Position numbers and translations under genes: made by a program. Shown here one piece after another: positions 1 to 5,262 of a DNA stretch of 5,262 nt (the first letter of the stretch is position 1; each line of letters begins with the position of its first letter). Source of the stretch: Segatella salivae DSM 15606. Its GTDB lineage: Bacteria > Bacteroidota > Bacteroidia > Bacteroidales > Bacteroidaceae. The DNA is taken from assembly GCF_000185845.1 (NCBI RefSeq), contig NZ_GL629647.1:2907559-2912820 (forward strand), written 5' to 3'. The notes under the pieces were generated by a model. That model saw only the letters and a list, made by a program, of their open reading frames with translations, ran no database searches and was not told the DNA's origin.

Positions 1-66
1 TTAATCCCAAGCAGATATCGCCTCTATCAGCTTGCTTTGCAATTTGGCATAGTTTGCCTTGCTTTT

Positions 67-110
67 TGACTCAAATCACATGGTGAAATGACTCAAATTG
101 TCGAGTGATT
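67..110. repeat. Degenerate 22-bp tandem repeat, two units
   Basis: Units 67-88 and 89-110 both begin TGACTCAAAT and agree at 14 of 22 positions by eye. The first unit holds the palindrome TCAC-ATG-GTGA (76-86). The 22-base period is the same as that of the repeats at 3436-3501, and nearby base pairs 1-22 resemble 3411-3435, suggesting a common intergenic repeat type. It is too short and too diverged to be a CRISPR array. Confidence 0.45.
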
Positions 111-172
111 CCATAGAAATTACAACCCAGGTCATGGAACCTTATTTTGTTTTATCCCGAATCTTTTGGCGC

Positions 173-223
173 GTAATACATCATGCCATGTGATAAAGTG
201 TATTACATTTTGCGTAAAATGTA
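173..223. repeat. Two overlapping inverted repeats in the nrdD upstream region
   Basis: GTAATACA (173-180) pairs perfectly with TGTATTAC (199-206) around an 18-base loop. TACATTTT (204-211) pairs perfectly with AAAATGTA (216-223) around the 4-base loop GCGT. The two hairpins share bases 204-206, so they cannot both form fully. Neither is followed by a T-run, so they do not look like terminators. They may be part of the dispersed intergenic repeat family or the trailer of an upstream gene. Confidence 0.45.
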
Positions 224-356
224 GGGTGTTTTAATGCCGTTTTTAGTGAGGTAAGGCCTTGAAGTACATGGAATTCCTATAGTTTCCCTTTGATTTTTCG
301 TTTATGTTTCAGCTTGCTTAAAATGTAATATCCATAACTTTGTTTTGTAATCTTTT

Positions 357-475
357 GTTTTCCATTTTGAAAACTAATTTAATTGATGAAATAAACAAAG
401 TTTTCCAAAACTTTTTGTAACGTGTTGTTAATTAATGACTTGACATTTATTAACACGCGAAAAGTTGTCCAAAAT
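357..475 (+). promoter_or_regulatory. Three GTTKTCCA motifs upstream of nrdD, candidate operators
   Basis: GTTTTCCA occurs at 357-364 and 400-407, and GTTGTCCA at 464-471. The second and third copies extend to a 15-base match, AAAGTTKTCCAAAAY, at 397-411 and 461-475. The first copy lies in an inverted repeat (GTTTTC 357-362, GAAAAC 369-374). The second lies in AAAGTTTTCCAAAACTTT (397-414), an 8+8 inverted repeat with a 2-base centre. The third ends about 38 bases before the predicted transcript start, a position suitable for a regulator. No regulator can be named from sequence, and the AT-rich background makes chance matches possible. Confidence 0.35.
421..457. repeat. Imperfect inverted repeat upstream of the nrdD promoter
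   Basis: GTTAAT (427-432) and ATTAAC (449-454) are perfect inverted arms 16 bases apart. The outer bases CGTG (421-424) and CACG (454-457) could extend the pairing as an alternative register with a 3-base bulge. The left arm also contains the palindrome TTAATTAA (428-435). It lies about 55-90 bases upstream of the predicted transcript start and may be an operator, but no known consensus such as an NrdR or FNR box is matched. Confidence 0.3.
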
Positions 476-498
476 GATAAACTTAATATTTAATGTGC

Positions 499-506
499 TA
501 TCTTTG
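499..506 (+). promoter_or_regulatory. nrdD: Bacteroidetes-type -7 box of the nrdD promoter
   Basis: TATCTTTG matches the Bacteroidetes primary sigma -7 consensus TAnnTTTG exactly. It implies a transcript start near 511-513 and a leader of roughly 30 bases before the nrdD ATG at 541. No clear TTTG -33 box sits at the expected distance (about 473-481 reads AATGATAAA), so the promoter may need an activator or tolerate a weak -33. The box also argues against translation starting at 493. Confidence 0.65.
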
Positions 507-540
507 CAATGGAAATCAAAACATATTCACCTTTATACAA

Positions 541-2763
541 ATGATACAAACAGTAGTAAAGAGAGACGGACGAATAGTCGGTTTCAACGAGCAGAAAATC
601 ATGGCAGCCATCAGAAAGGCCATGATGCACACAGAAAAGGGCGAGGATGACGCGCTGGTTCAGAAGATAACAGACCATATTTCCATTCATGGCAAGAGCC
701 AAATGACCGTGGAAAAGATTCAGGATTCCGTAGAAATGGAACTCATGAAGAGTGCAAGAAAGGACGTGGCGCAACGCTATATAGCTTACCGAAACCAACG
801 AAGTATTGCACGAAAGGCCAAGACACGCGACGTGTTTATGGAGATTGTGAACATCAAAAACAATGATGTTACGCGTGAAAATGCCAATATGAATGCAGAT
901 ACGCCTGCTGGTATGATGATGAAATTCGCATCAGAAACAACGAAACCTTTCGTTGATGACTACCTGTTGGCAGATGAAGTGCGCGATGCAGTGACTCATA
1001 ACTATATTCACATTCATGATAAGGACTACTATCCCACAAAGAGTTTGACTTGTGTTCAGCATCCGCTTGACCATATTCTTGAGCATGGTTTTGTTGCCGG
1101 ACATGGCTCTTCACGCCCTGCAAAGCGTATAGAGACGGCGGCAGTCTTGGCATGTATCTCTTTGGAAACATGCCAAAATGAGATGCACGGAGGGCAAGCT
1201 ATCCCAGCTTTTGACTTCTATCTTGCGCCCTACGTACGCAGTTCTTATATAGAAGAGGTGAAAAACTTGGAGAAACTCACTGGGCGTGACCTTTCATCGC
1301 TTTATGATATAGCTTTTGATGACTTCCTGTTGAAGGAACTTGATGGCTTAGAAGGTGACGCGCGTCTTAGCCAACATGCAATGAATAAGACTGTAAACCG
1401 CGTGCATCAGGCTATGGAAGCCTTCATTCATAACATGAATACTATCCATAGTAGAGGTGGAAATCAGGTGGTTTTCTCATCTATAAACTATGGAACAGAT
1501 ACTTCTGCAGAAGGTCGTTGCATTATGCGCGAGTTGTTGAAATCTACATATGAGGGTGTAGGTAATGGTGAAACAGCCATCTTCCCCATACAGATTTGGA
1601 AGAAGAAACGTGGGGTAAACTACCTTCCCGAAGACCGAAACTACGACCTTTATCAGTTAGCTTGCAAGGTAACTGCACGCAGATTCTTCCCTAATTTCTT
1701 GAATCTTGATGCCACTTTCAACCAGAATAGTAATTGGAAAGCAGACGATCCGAAGCGTTATTTGTGGGAGATTGCTACGATGGGATGCCGCACTCGAGTG
1801 TTTGAAAACCGCTTCGGCGCGAAGACAAGTGTAGCTCGTGGCAACCTAAGTTTTACCACAATAAACATCGTTAAGCTTGCCATTGAGTGCATGCAAATAG
1901 GGGATAAGGAGGAAAGAATCAATGCTTTCTTTGCCAAACTTGACCGTATGCTTGAGATAACGGCAAAGCAACTTGACGATCGTTTCCAATTCCAGAAGAC
2001 CGCGTTTGCCAAGCAATTCCCGCTGTTAATGACCAAATTATGGATTGATTGCGATAAGTTACAGCCCTCAGACACGATAGAAAGTGTTATCAATCAGGGC
2101 ACCTTAGGAATTGGTTTCATTGGTTTAGCTGAATGTTTGAAGGCTTTGGTAGGCAAACATCATGGAGAAAGTGATGAAGCGCAAGCCTTAGGACTGAAGA
2201 TTGTGACCTATATGCGCGACCGTGTCAATGAATTCTCTGAGCGTTATCAGCATAACTATAGTGTGTTGGCTACGCCTGCAGAAGGTCTTTCTGGTCGTTT
2301 CACAAAGTTTGATCGTAAGCGTTATGGTGCAATAGAAGGCATTACAGACCGCGATTACTATACAAATTCCAATCACGTTCCAGTCTATTATAAGTGTTCT
2401 GCCTTGCATAAAGCAGAGATAGAAGCACCATATCACGACCTAACTCGAGGTGGACATATCTTCTATGTAGAGATAGATGGCGACGCAACGCATAACCCGG
2501 AAGTCATCTCAAATGTAGTAGATATGATGGACAAACTAAACATTGGATACGGCAGTGTGAATCATAACCGCAACCGATGTATGGATTGTGGCTATGAGAA
2601 TGCAGACGCAAAGCTCGATGTTTGCCCTAAATGTGGTAGCCAACATATCGATAAATTGCAACGCATTACAGGCTATTTGGTGGGTACAACCGACCGTTGG
2701 AACCAGGGAAAATTGGCCGAACTCAACGACCGCGTGACGCATGTCGATGGCAAATGTGAATAA
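541..2763 (+). CDS. nrdD: Anaerobic (class III) ribonucleoside-triphosphate reductase NrdD, with ATP-cone
   Basis: This 740-residue cytoplasmic enzyme reduces ribonucleoside triphosphates to dNTPs under anaerobic conditions using a glycyl radical. Residues about 3-95 form an ATP-cone (VVKRDGRIVGF near the start, then MTVEKIQDSVE and RYIAYRNQR), the allosteric on/off domain. Candidate catalytic cysteines are C171 (SLTCVQHP) and C416 (TMGCRTRVFENR). A four-cysteine zinc site is seen at C680, C683, C695 and C698. The C-terminal glycyl-radical motif TGYLVGTT places the radical on G711, followed by GK and RV-H as in the family. The ATG at 541 is preferred because the ATP-cone begins right after it and the likely promoter box at 499-506 lies downstream of the alternative ATG at 493. 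No Shine-Dalgarno sequence precedes it, which is normal for Bacteroidetes. The activase nrdG follows after a terminator. Residue roles are assigned by family resemblance. Confidence 0.97.
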   Translation: MIQTVVKRDGRIVGFNEQKIMAAIRKAMMHTEKGEDDALVQKITDHISIHGKSQMTVEKIQDSVEMELMKSARKDVAQRYIAYRNQRSIARKAKTRDVFMEIVNIKNNDVTRENANMNADTPAGMMMKFASETTKPFVDDYLLADEVRDAVTHNYIHIHDKDYYPTKSLTCVQHPLDHILEHGFVAGHGSSRPAKRIETAAVLACISLETCQNEMHGGQAIPAFDFYLAPYVRSSYIEEVKNLEKLTGRDLSSLYDIAFDDFLLKELDGLEGDARLSQHAMNKTVNRVHQAMEAFIHNMNTIHSRGGNQVVFSSINYGTDTSAEGRCIMRELLKSTYEGVGNGETAIFPIQIWKKKRGVNYLPEDRNYDLYQLACKVTARRFFPNFLNLDATFNQNSNWKADDPKRYLWEIATMGCRTRVFENRFGAKTSVARGNLSFTTINIVKLAIECMQIGDKEERINAFFAKLDRMLEITAKQLDDRFQFQKTAFAKQFPLLMTKLWIDCDKLQPSDTIESVINQGTLGIGFIGLAECLKALVGKHHGESDEAQALGLKIVTYMRDRVNEFSERYQHNYSVLATPAEGLSGRFTKFDRKRYGAIEGITDRDYYTNSNHVPVYYKCSALHKAEIEAPYHDLTRGGHIFYVEIDGDATHNPEVISNVVDMMDKLNIGYGSVNHNRNRCMDCGYENADAKLDVCPKCGSQHIDKLQRITGYLVGTTDRWNQGKLAELNDRVTHVDGKCE

Positions 2764-2769
2764 TATTGT

Positions 2770-2803
2770 TCCCCTCCCGATAAGAAGGGAGGGGATTTTT
2801 TTT
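2770..2803 (+). terminator. Intrinsic terminator between nrdD and nrdG
   Basis: The arms TCCCCTCCC (2770-2778) and GGGAGGGGA (2787-2795) form a perfect 9-bp, very GC-rich stem with the loop GATAAGAA, followed directly by eight T residues (2796-2803). It begins 6 bases after the nrdD stop codon. This is a textbook Rho-independent terminator and probably makes nrdD much more abundant than nrdG if nrdG relies on read-through. Confidence 0.9.
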
Positions 2804-2827
2804 GATGTTTTGTGTTGAAAATAACAA

Positions 2828-3337
2828 ATGATTAGCATATTGAGTATAGTGCACGACACGATGGTTGATGGGCCAGGATTCCGTACTTCCATTTATTGTG
2901 CTGGATGTCCGAATGCTTGTCCCGGCTGTCATAACCCGCAATCGTGGGATATTCATCATGGAACGATGATGGAAACAGAAGAGATTCTGCGTGAAATCAA
3001 GAAAGACCCATTTGCCAATGTGACCTTTACGGGCGGCGATCCAATGTTCCAACCCGAAGGCTTTTTGGCTTTGGCAAAGGCTATTAAGGCTGAAACGAAG
3101 AAGACAATCTGGTGTTATAGCGGCTTCGTTTTTGAGAATTTGTTGCAGAATGAGCGTCAAAAAGCATTGTTACAATATATAGATGTGCTCGTTGATGGCC
3201 CTTATATTGAGGCACAACGTGACACAGATTTAATCTTCAGAGGGAGCAGAAATCAGCGACTTATAGATGTAAAGCGCTCGTTAGAAGAGGGTGTTGCCGT
3301 GCTATTTGATTATCATCCGATGGACCTTGGCATTTGA
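2828..3337 (+). CDS. nrdG: Anaerobic ribonucleotide reductase activating protein NrdG (radical SAM)
   Basis: This 169-residue radical-SAM activase cleaves S-adenosylmethionine at a 4Fe-4S cluster and generates the glycyl radical on NrdD. The cluster ligands are the CxxxCxxC cysteines C27, C31 and C34, followed by HNPQSWD as is typical of NrdG; C24 is an extra nearby cysteine. VDGPGFR (13-19) before the cluster, TGGDP (68-72) for SAM binding, DVLVDGPY (119-126) and FRGSRNQRLIDV (137-148) are all family hallmarks. The length is somewhat above the roughly 155 residues of E. coli NrdG, and the domain looks complete. The start sits 64 bases after the nrdD stop, with an intrinsic terminator in between. 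The sequence before the ATG is A-rich with no Shine-Dalgarno site and no good promoter of its own, so expression may depend on read-through. The stop codon lies at the edge of the downstream terminator hairpin. Confidence 0.97.
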   Translation: MISILSIVHDTMVDGPGFRTSIYCAGCPNACPGCHNPQSWDIHHGTMMETEEILREIKKDPFANVTFTGGDPMFQPEGFLALAKAIKAETKKTIWCYSGFVFENLLQNERQKALLQYIDVLVDGPYIEAQRDTDLIFRGSRNQRLIDVKRSLEEGVAVLFDYHPMDLGI

Positions 3338-3370
3338 TGCACTTCGCTGCAAATGCCAAGTCGTTTTGCT
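3326..3370 (+). terminator. Intrinsic terminator overlapping the nrdG stop codon
   Basis: CTTGGCATTTG (3326-3336) and CAAATGCCAAG (3350-3360) form a perfect 11-bp stem with a 13-base loop. It is followed by the T-rich stretch TCGTTTTGCTTTTCC, which then continues as pyrimidines to about 3387. The left arm encodes the last residues of NrdG, and the stop TGA (3335-3337) straddles the stem-loop junction. The T-run is interrupted, so efficiency is uncertain. The opposite strand lacks a T-run after the stem, so it should not serve the convergent gene. Confidence 0.75.
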
Positions 3371-3410
3371 TTTCCTTTCTTTCTTTATTGTGATGTATAG
3401 GGCGTTATTT

Positions 3411-3435
3411 TTAATCCCATGCAGTATGCATCGCG
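3411..3435. repeat. Copy of an intergenic motif also found at 1-22
   Basis: TTAATCCCATGCAG here matches TTAATCCCAAGCAG at bases 1-14 with one mismatch, and both are followed within about 10 bases by ATCGC. This suggests one dispersed intergenic sequence on each side of the nrdD-nrdG pair, in direct orientation. Confidence 0.45.
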
Positions 3436-3501
3436 AAATGCGTTATTTTAGGCGCCAAAATGCGTCATAATGTGCGATGAAAAGGCGTAGATTGTGCGAT
3501 G
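3436..3501. repeat. Degenerate 22-bp tandem repeat, three units
   Basis: Units at 3436-3457, 3458-3479 and 3480-3501 follow one another exactly. The first two share AAATGCGT at their start (14 of 22 positions), and the last two share GTGCGATG at their end (15 of 22). A GCGTTATTTT segment also recurs at 3402-3411 and 3440-3449. The block lies between the convergent nrdG and HsdR_N-like genes and encodes nothing. The function is unknown. Confidence 0.55.
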
Positions 3502-3552
3502 ATTTGGTGCTGTTTGTTTTTATTTCCTTAAATCAGCATGAAATAAAAACGT

Positions 3553-4032
3553 TTATTTTGAATCGATTTCTACTTCATTCTGTAAAATAATATCGTAGTT
3601 AGGGATGTCCTCTAAATATAAATATTTTTGATTGTTATAATCAATTTTACAGCAGTAGTGTTTTATCCCATTAGACACAATGAGATAGTCTACGTGGAGC
3701 AGCATATTATAAACCATTATCTGATCAAACACTTTCTGTGTGATTTCAATTTGAGGCGCCTTGTATTCGATAATGACCTGCGGTTTGAGTTGACGTGAAT
3801 AGAGAACCGTATCTGCACGAAGTTTTTTATCGCCAACATTGAGTTTGACCTCGTTTGCCAAAAGGGTTGCGGGGTAACCTTTATGATTTATCAAAAAGTG
3901 GACAAAGTGTTGACGTACCCATTCTTCAGGAGTGAGGGCGACATATTTGCCACGAAGAATATCGAAAATCATTGGTTTTGTCGGTGAGCCCGATAACTTT
4001 ATTTCATAATCAGGTAGGTTTAATGGAATCAT
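3553..4032 (-). CDS. Stand-alone HsdR N-terminal-like (PD-(D/E)XK fold) protein, function unknown
   Basis: This 159-residue protein resembles the N-terminal domain of type I restriction enzyme R subunits (HSDR_N_2 type) without any helicase or translocase part. A PD-(D/E)XK-like signature is visible: E61 (ANEVKL), D74 (LRADTVLY), then E89-Y90-K91 (VIIEYKAP), and Q104-xxx-Y108 (DQIMVYN), like the QxxxY motif of RecB-type nucleases. The start at 4032 gives MIPLNLPDYEIKL. An in-frame ATG at 4170 would add 46 low-complexity residues and overlap holA, so it is not preferred. There are no signal peptide or membrane segments, so it is probably cytoplasmic. It is divergent from holA and convergent with nrdG, with no hsdM or hsdS in the window, so it is unlikely to be a working restriction system. 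It may be a housekeeping nucleic-acid protein; no substrate can be named. The family assignment is from memory of its motifs. Confidence 0.85.
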   Translation of the reverse strand: MIPLNLPDYEIKLSGSPTKPMIFDILRGKYVALTPEEWVRQHFVHFLINHKGYPATLLANEVKLNVGDKKLRADTVLYSRQLKPQVIIEYKAPQIEITQKVFDQIMVYNMLLHVDYLIVSNGIKHYCCKIDYNNQKYLYLEDIPNYDIILQNEVEIDSK

Positions 4033-4037
4033 TTTAT

Positions 4038-4053
4038 TATTTTTGCAAAAATA
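4038..4053. promoter_or_regulatory. Perfect 16-bp palindrome with back-to-back -7-like boxes
   Basis: TATTTTTGCAAAAATA is its own reverse complement. Each strand therefore carries TATTTTTG, which fits TAnnTTTG. On the minus strand the box ends 13 bases before the HsdR_N-like ATG (4032), giving a very short leader. On the plus strand it would give a leader of about 90-100 bases for holA. No convincing -33 box is seen for either. It may instead be a regulator site or an AT-rich coincidence. Confidence 0.4.
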
Positions 4054-4111
4054 GAAACGGCTGAAGAGCTTGCTTTTCGTTTTTGATGAAGCTTTTGTTT
4101 TCAGTCTGTTG

Positions 4112-4119
4112 CAAAGATA
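4112..4119 (-). promoter_or_regulatory. -7 box on the minus strand, likely promoter of the HsdR_N-like gene
   Basis: Read on the minus strand this is TATCTTTG, identical to the box before nrdD and an exact match to TAnnTTTG. Transcription would start near 4105 and give a leader of roughly 70 bases before the ATG at 4032. Its -33 region would fall around 4139-4145, over the start codon of holA, and no TTTG is visible there. Confidence 0.5.
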
Positions 4120-4142
4120 AACAATTAAAATAATATAGCGAG

Positions 4143-5177
4143 ATGCCTGAAAAGAAAAATACAGGACCATCGTATGAAACGATTATGCGCGACTTGGAAG
4201 CGCGCCGTTTTTCACCTATTTATATATTAATGGGTGAGGAATCCTATTATATTGATAAGATTTCAGATTATATTGCGACGCATGTGTTGAAACCAGAAGA
4301 GCGTGATTTCAACCAGAATATCGTTTTTGGAGCTGATGTTACGGCTTCGCAAATCGTAGATTCTGCCAAGGCTTATCCGATGATGGCCGAAAAACGAGTC
4401 GTTATTGTGAAAGAATCGCAAAATCTTAAAGGTACAGAAGCGTTGGAGAAATATTTCAAAAATCCAGTCGCTTCTACGATACTTGTGCTCTGTCATAAGA
4501 ACGGAAGTATTGATAAAAGAAAGAAGATTATCCCTTCAGCACAGGCTGGTGGTGGCGTCATCTTTGAGAGTAAGAAACTCTATGAGCGTGAGTTGCCTGG
4601 ATTTATCGAAACTTATTTGCGCCAACATCAAGTCACCATCGAACCGAAAGCGGCACAGATGATAGCCGATCATGTAGGAGCTGATCTCAATAGATTAACC
4701 TCGGAACTCGATAAGTTGTTGTTGTCTCGTTTGACAACGAATGGGAGAGTGACTCCTGAAGTGGTTGAAAAGGAGATAGGAGTAAGTAAAGATTTCAATG
4801 CTTTCGAACTACGAAACGCAATCATATATCGTGACATTTACAAGGCGAATTTAATTATAAAATATTTTGACAACAATCCAAAGGCTGGATCATTGTTTTC
4901 ATTTCTCCCAATGATCTTTACTTACTTCGAAAATCTGATGATAGCATATTATGCGCCAAACAGAAACAATGAAAATGCTGTTGCGAATTACTTGGAATTG
5001 AGAAATGCATGGGCTGCCAAAGAGTATATTATCGGAATGCGAAATTACTCGGGAATGAAAACCATGCAGATAATTTCTAAGATTAGGGAAATAGATGCCA
5101 AAAGTAAGGGGTTAGACAACCCAAATACGGGTCCAGGTGAGCTGATGAAGGAGCTAATTTTCTTCATTTTGCACTAA
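4143..5177 (+). CDS. holA: DNA polymerase III delta subunit HolA (clamp loader)
   Basis: This 344-residue protein matches the delta subunit of the DNA polymerase III clamp loader, which opens the beta sliding clamp and helps load it onto primed DNA. The N-terminal AAA+-like domain has SPIYILMGEESYYIDK (24-39), the degenerate P-loop region typical of HolA, which does not bind ATP canonically. AYPMMAEKRVVIVKE (77-91) and GADLNRLTSELDKLL (179-193) are further family landmarks. Residues from about 215 to the end form the helical collar domain (DFNAFELRNAI onward). The length is normal for the family. The ATG at 4143 is the first start in frame and places the SYETIMRDLEARRFSPIY segment at the N-terminus, as expected in Bacteroidales. 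No Shine-Dalgarno sequence is visible. It is divergent from the HsdR_N-like gene and appears to be transcribed alone, ending at the terminator at 5214-5238. Confidence 0.95.
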   Translation: MPEKKNTGPSYETIMRDLEARRFSPIYILMGEESYYIDKISDYIATHVLKPEERDFNQNIVFGADVTASQIVDSAKAYPMMAEKRVVIVKESQNLKGTEALEKYFKNPVASTILVLCHKNGSIDKRKKIIPSAQAGGGVIFESKKLYERELPGFIETYLRQHQVTIEPKAAQMIADHVGADLNRLTSELDKLLLSRLTTNGRVTPEVVEKEIGVSKDFNAFELRNAIIYRDIYKANLIIKYFDNNPKAGSLFSFLPMIFTYFENLMIAYYAPNRNNENAVANYLELRNAWAAKEYIIGMRNYSGMKTMQIISKIREIDAKSKGLDNPNTGPGELMKELIFFILH

Positions 5178-5213
5178 AAATGCCCTATTTTTACCTTATT
5201 TTTTCGTAGAATG

Positions 5214-5238
5214 AGTGCTCCAAAGGGGCACTTTTTTT
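5214..5238 (+). terminator. Intrinsic terminator of holA
   Basis: AGTGCTCC (5214-5221) pairs with GGGGCACT (5225-5232), with one T-G wobble, around the tight loop AAA. The stem runs into seven T residues (5232-5238). It starts 36 bases after the holA stop and no gene intervenes, so holA probably ends its transcript here. Confidence 0.88.
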
Positions 5239-5262
5239 AGGGTTAAATCACTAAAAATAAGC

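Larger units (their letters stand above)
1..540. other. Non-coding region upstream of nrdD
   Basis: No credible gene is seen on either strand before nrdD; the only short reading frames lack any family resemblance. The first 250 bases hold degenerate repeats and hairpins, 250-355 holds nothing I can name beyond the short palindromes AAGGCCTT (253-260) and GGAATTCC (270-277), and 356-510 holds the operator-like motifs and the promoter. If a gene ends just left of the window, bases 1-250 may be its trailer. Confidence 0.6.

Noticed and set aside
133..192. Short open frame beginning ATGGAACCT (about 19 residues)
   Set aside because: It is too short, has no ribosome-binding context or family resemblance, and runs through the repeat and hairpin region.
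421..510. NrdR box or FNR box controlling nrdD
   Set aside because: I looked for the NrdR-type ACACwATATwTwGTGT pattern and the TTGAT-N4-ATCAA pattern and found no acceptable match.
493..540. Longer nrdD start at 493, adding 16 residues
   Set aside because: The added residues are not ATP-cone-like, and the likely -7 promoter box at 499-506 lies downstream of that ATG, so it would not be transcribed from this promoter.
465..650. 61-residue plus-strand reading frame overlapping the nrdD start
   Set aside because: It lies mostly inside nrdD in another frame, has no recognisable family features, and is best explained as a shadow.
3436..3501. CRISPR array
   Set aside because: The units are contiguous with no spacers, diverged from each other, and there are no cas genes in the window.
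3541..3558. AAATAAA/TTTATTT hairpin as terminator of the minus-strand gene
   Set aside because: The stem is entirely AT, overlaps the stop codon, and is not followed by a T-run on the minus strand, so it is probably composition alone.
4033..4170. N-terminal extension of the minus-strand HsdR_N-like protein from an ATG at 4170
   Set aside because: The extra 46 residues are biased and unlike the family, would overlap the start of holA, and span both candidate promoter boxes.

Overview
The window looks like chromosomal DNA of an anaerobic Bacteroidales bacterium, most likely Prevotellaceae (Prevotella/Segatella-type). The basis is the protein style of NrdD, NrdG and HolA, AT-rich intergenic DNA, a lack of Shine-Dalgarno sequences before the genes, and -7 promoter boxes of the Bacteroidetes form TAnnTTTG. 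The genus is an inference; no search was run.

Layout: (1) 1-540 is a long non-coding leader with degenerate 22-bp repeats, two overlapping inverted repeats, a cluster of GTTKTCCA-type motifs and a promoter. (2) 541-2763 (+) is nrdD, the class III (anaerobic, glycyl radical) ribonucleotide reductase with an N-terminal ATP-cone. (3) A strong intrinsic terminator follows at 2770-2803. (4) 2828-3337 (+) is nrdG, the radical-SAM activase of NrdD, whose own terminator hairpin overlaps its stop codon. (5) 3361-3552 is a convergent intergenic region with more 22-bp-period repeats. (6) 3553-4032 (-) is a small stand-alone protein resembling the N-terminal nuclease domain of type I restriction HsdR subunits. 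(7) 4033-4142 is a divergent promoter region containing a perfect 16-bp palindrome. (8) 4143-5177 (+) is holA, the delta subunit of the DNA polymerase III clamp loader, followed by a terminator at 5214-5238.

How the genes work together: NrdG uses S-adenosylmethionine and a 4Fe-4S cluster to put a glycyl radical on NrdD, which then reduces ribonucleoside triphosphates to dNTPs without oxygen. HolA loads the sliding clamp for the polymerase that uses those dNTPs. The HsdR_N-like protein has an intact-looking PD-(D/E)XK signature but no helicase, methylase or specificity partner in the window, so its role is unknown.

I see no convincing new multi-gene system. The items most worth a second look are the orphan nuclease-like gene beside holA, the terminator between nrdD and nrdG, and the motif-rich leader of nrdD.
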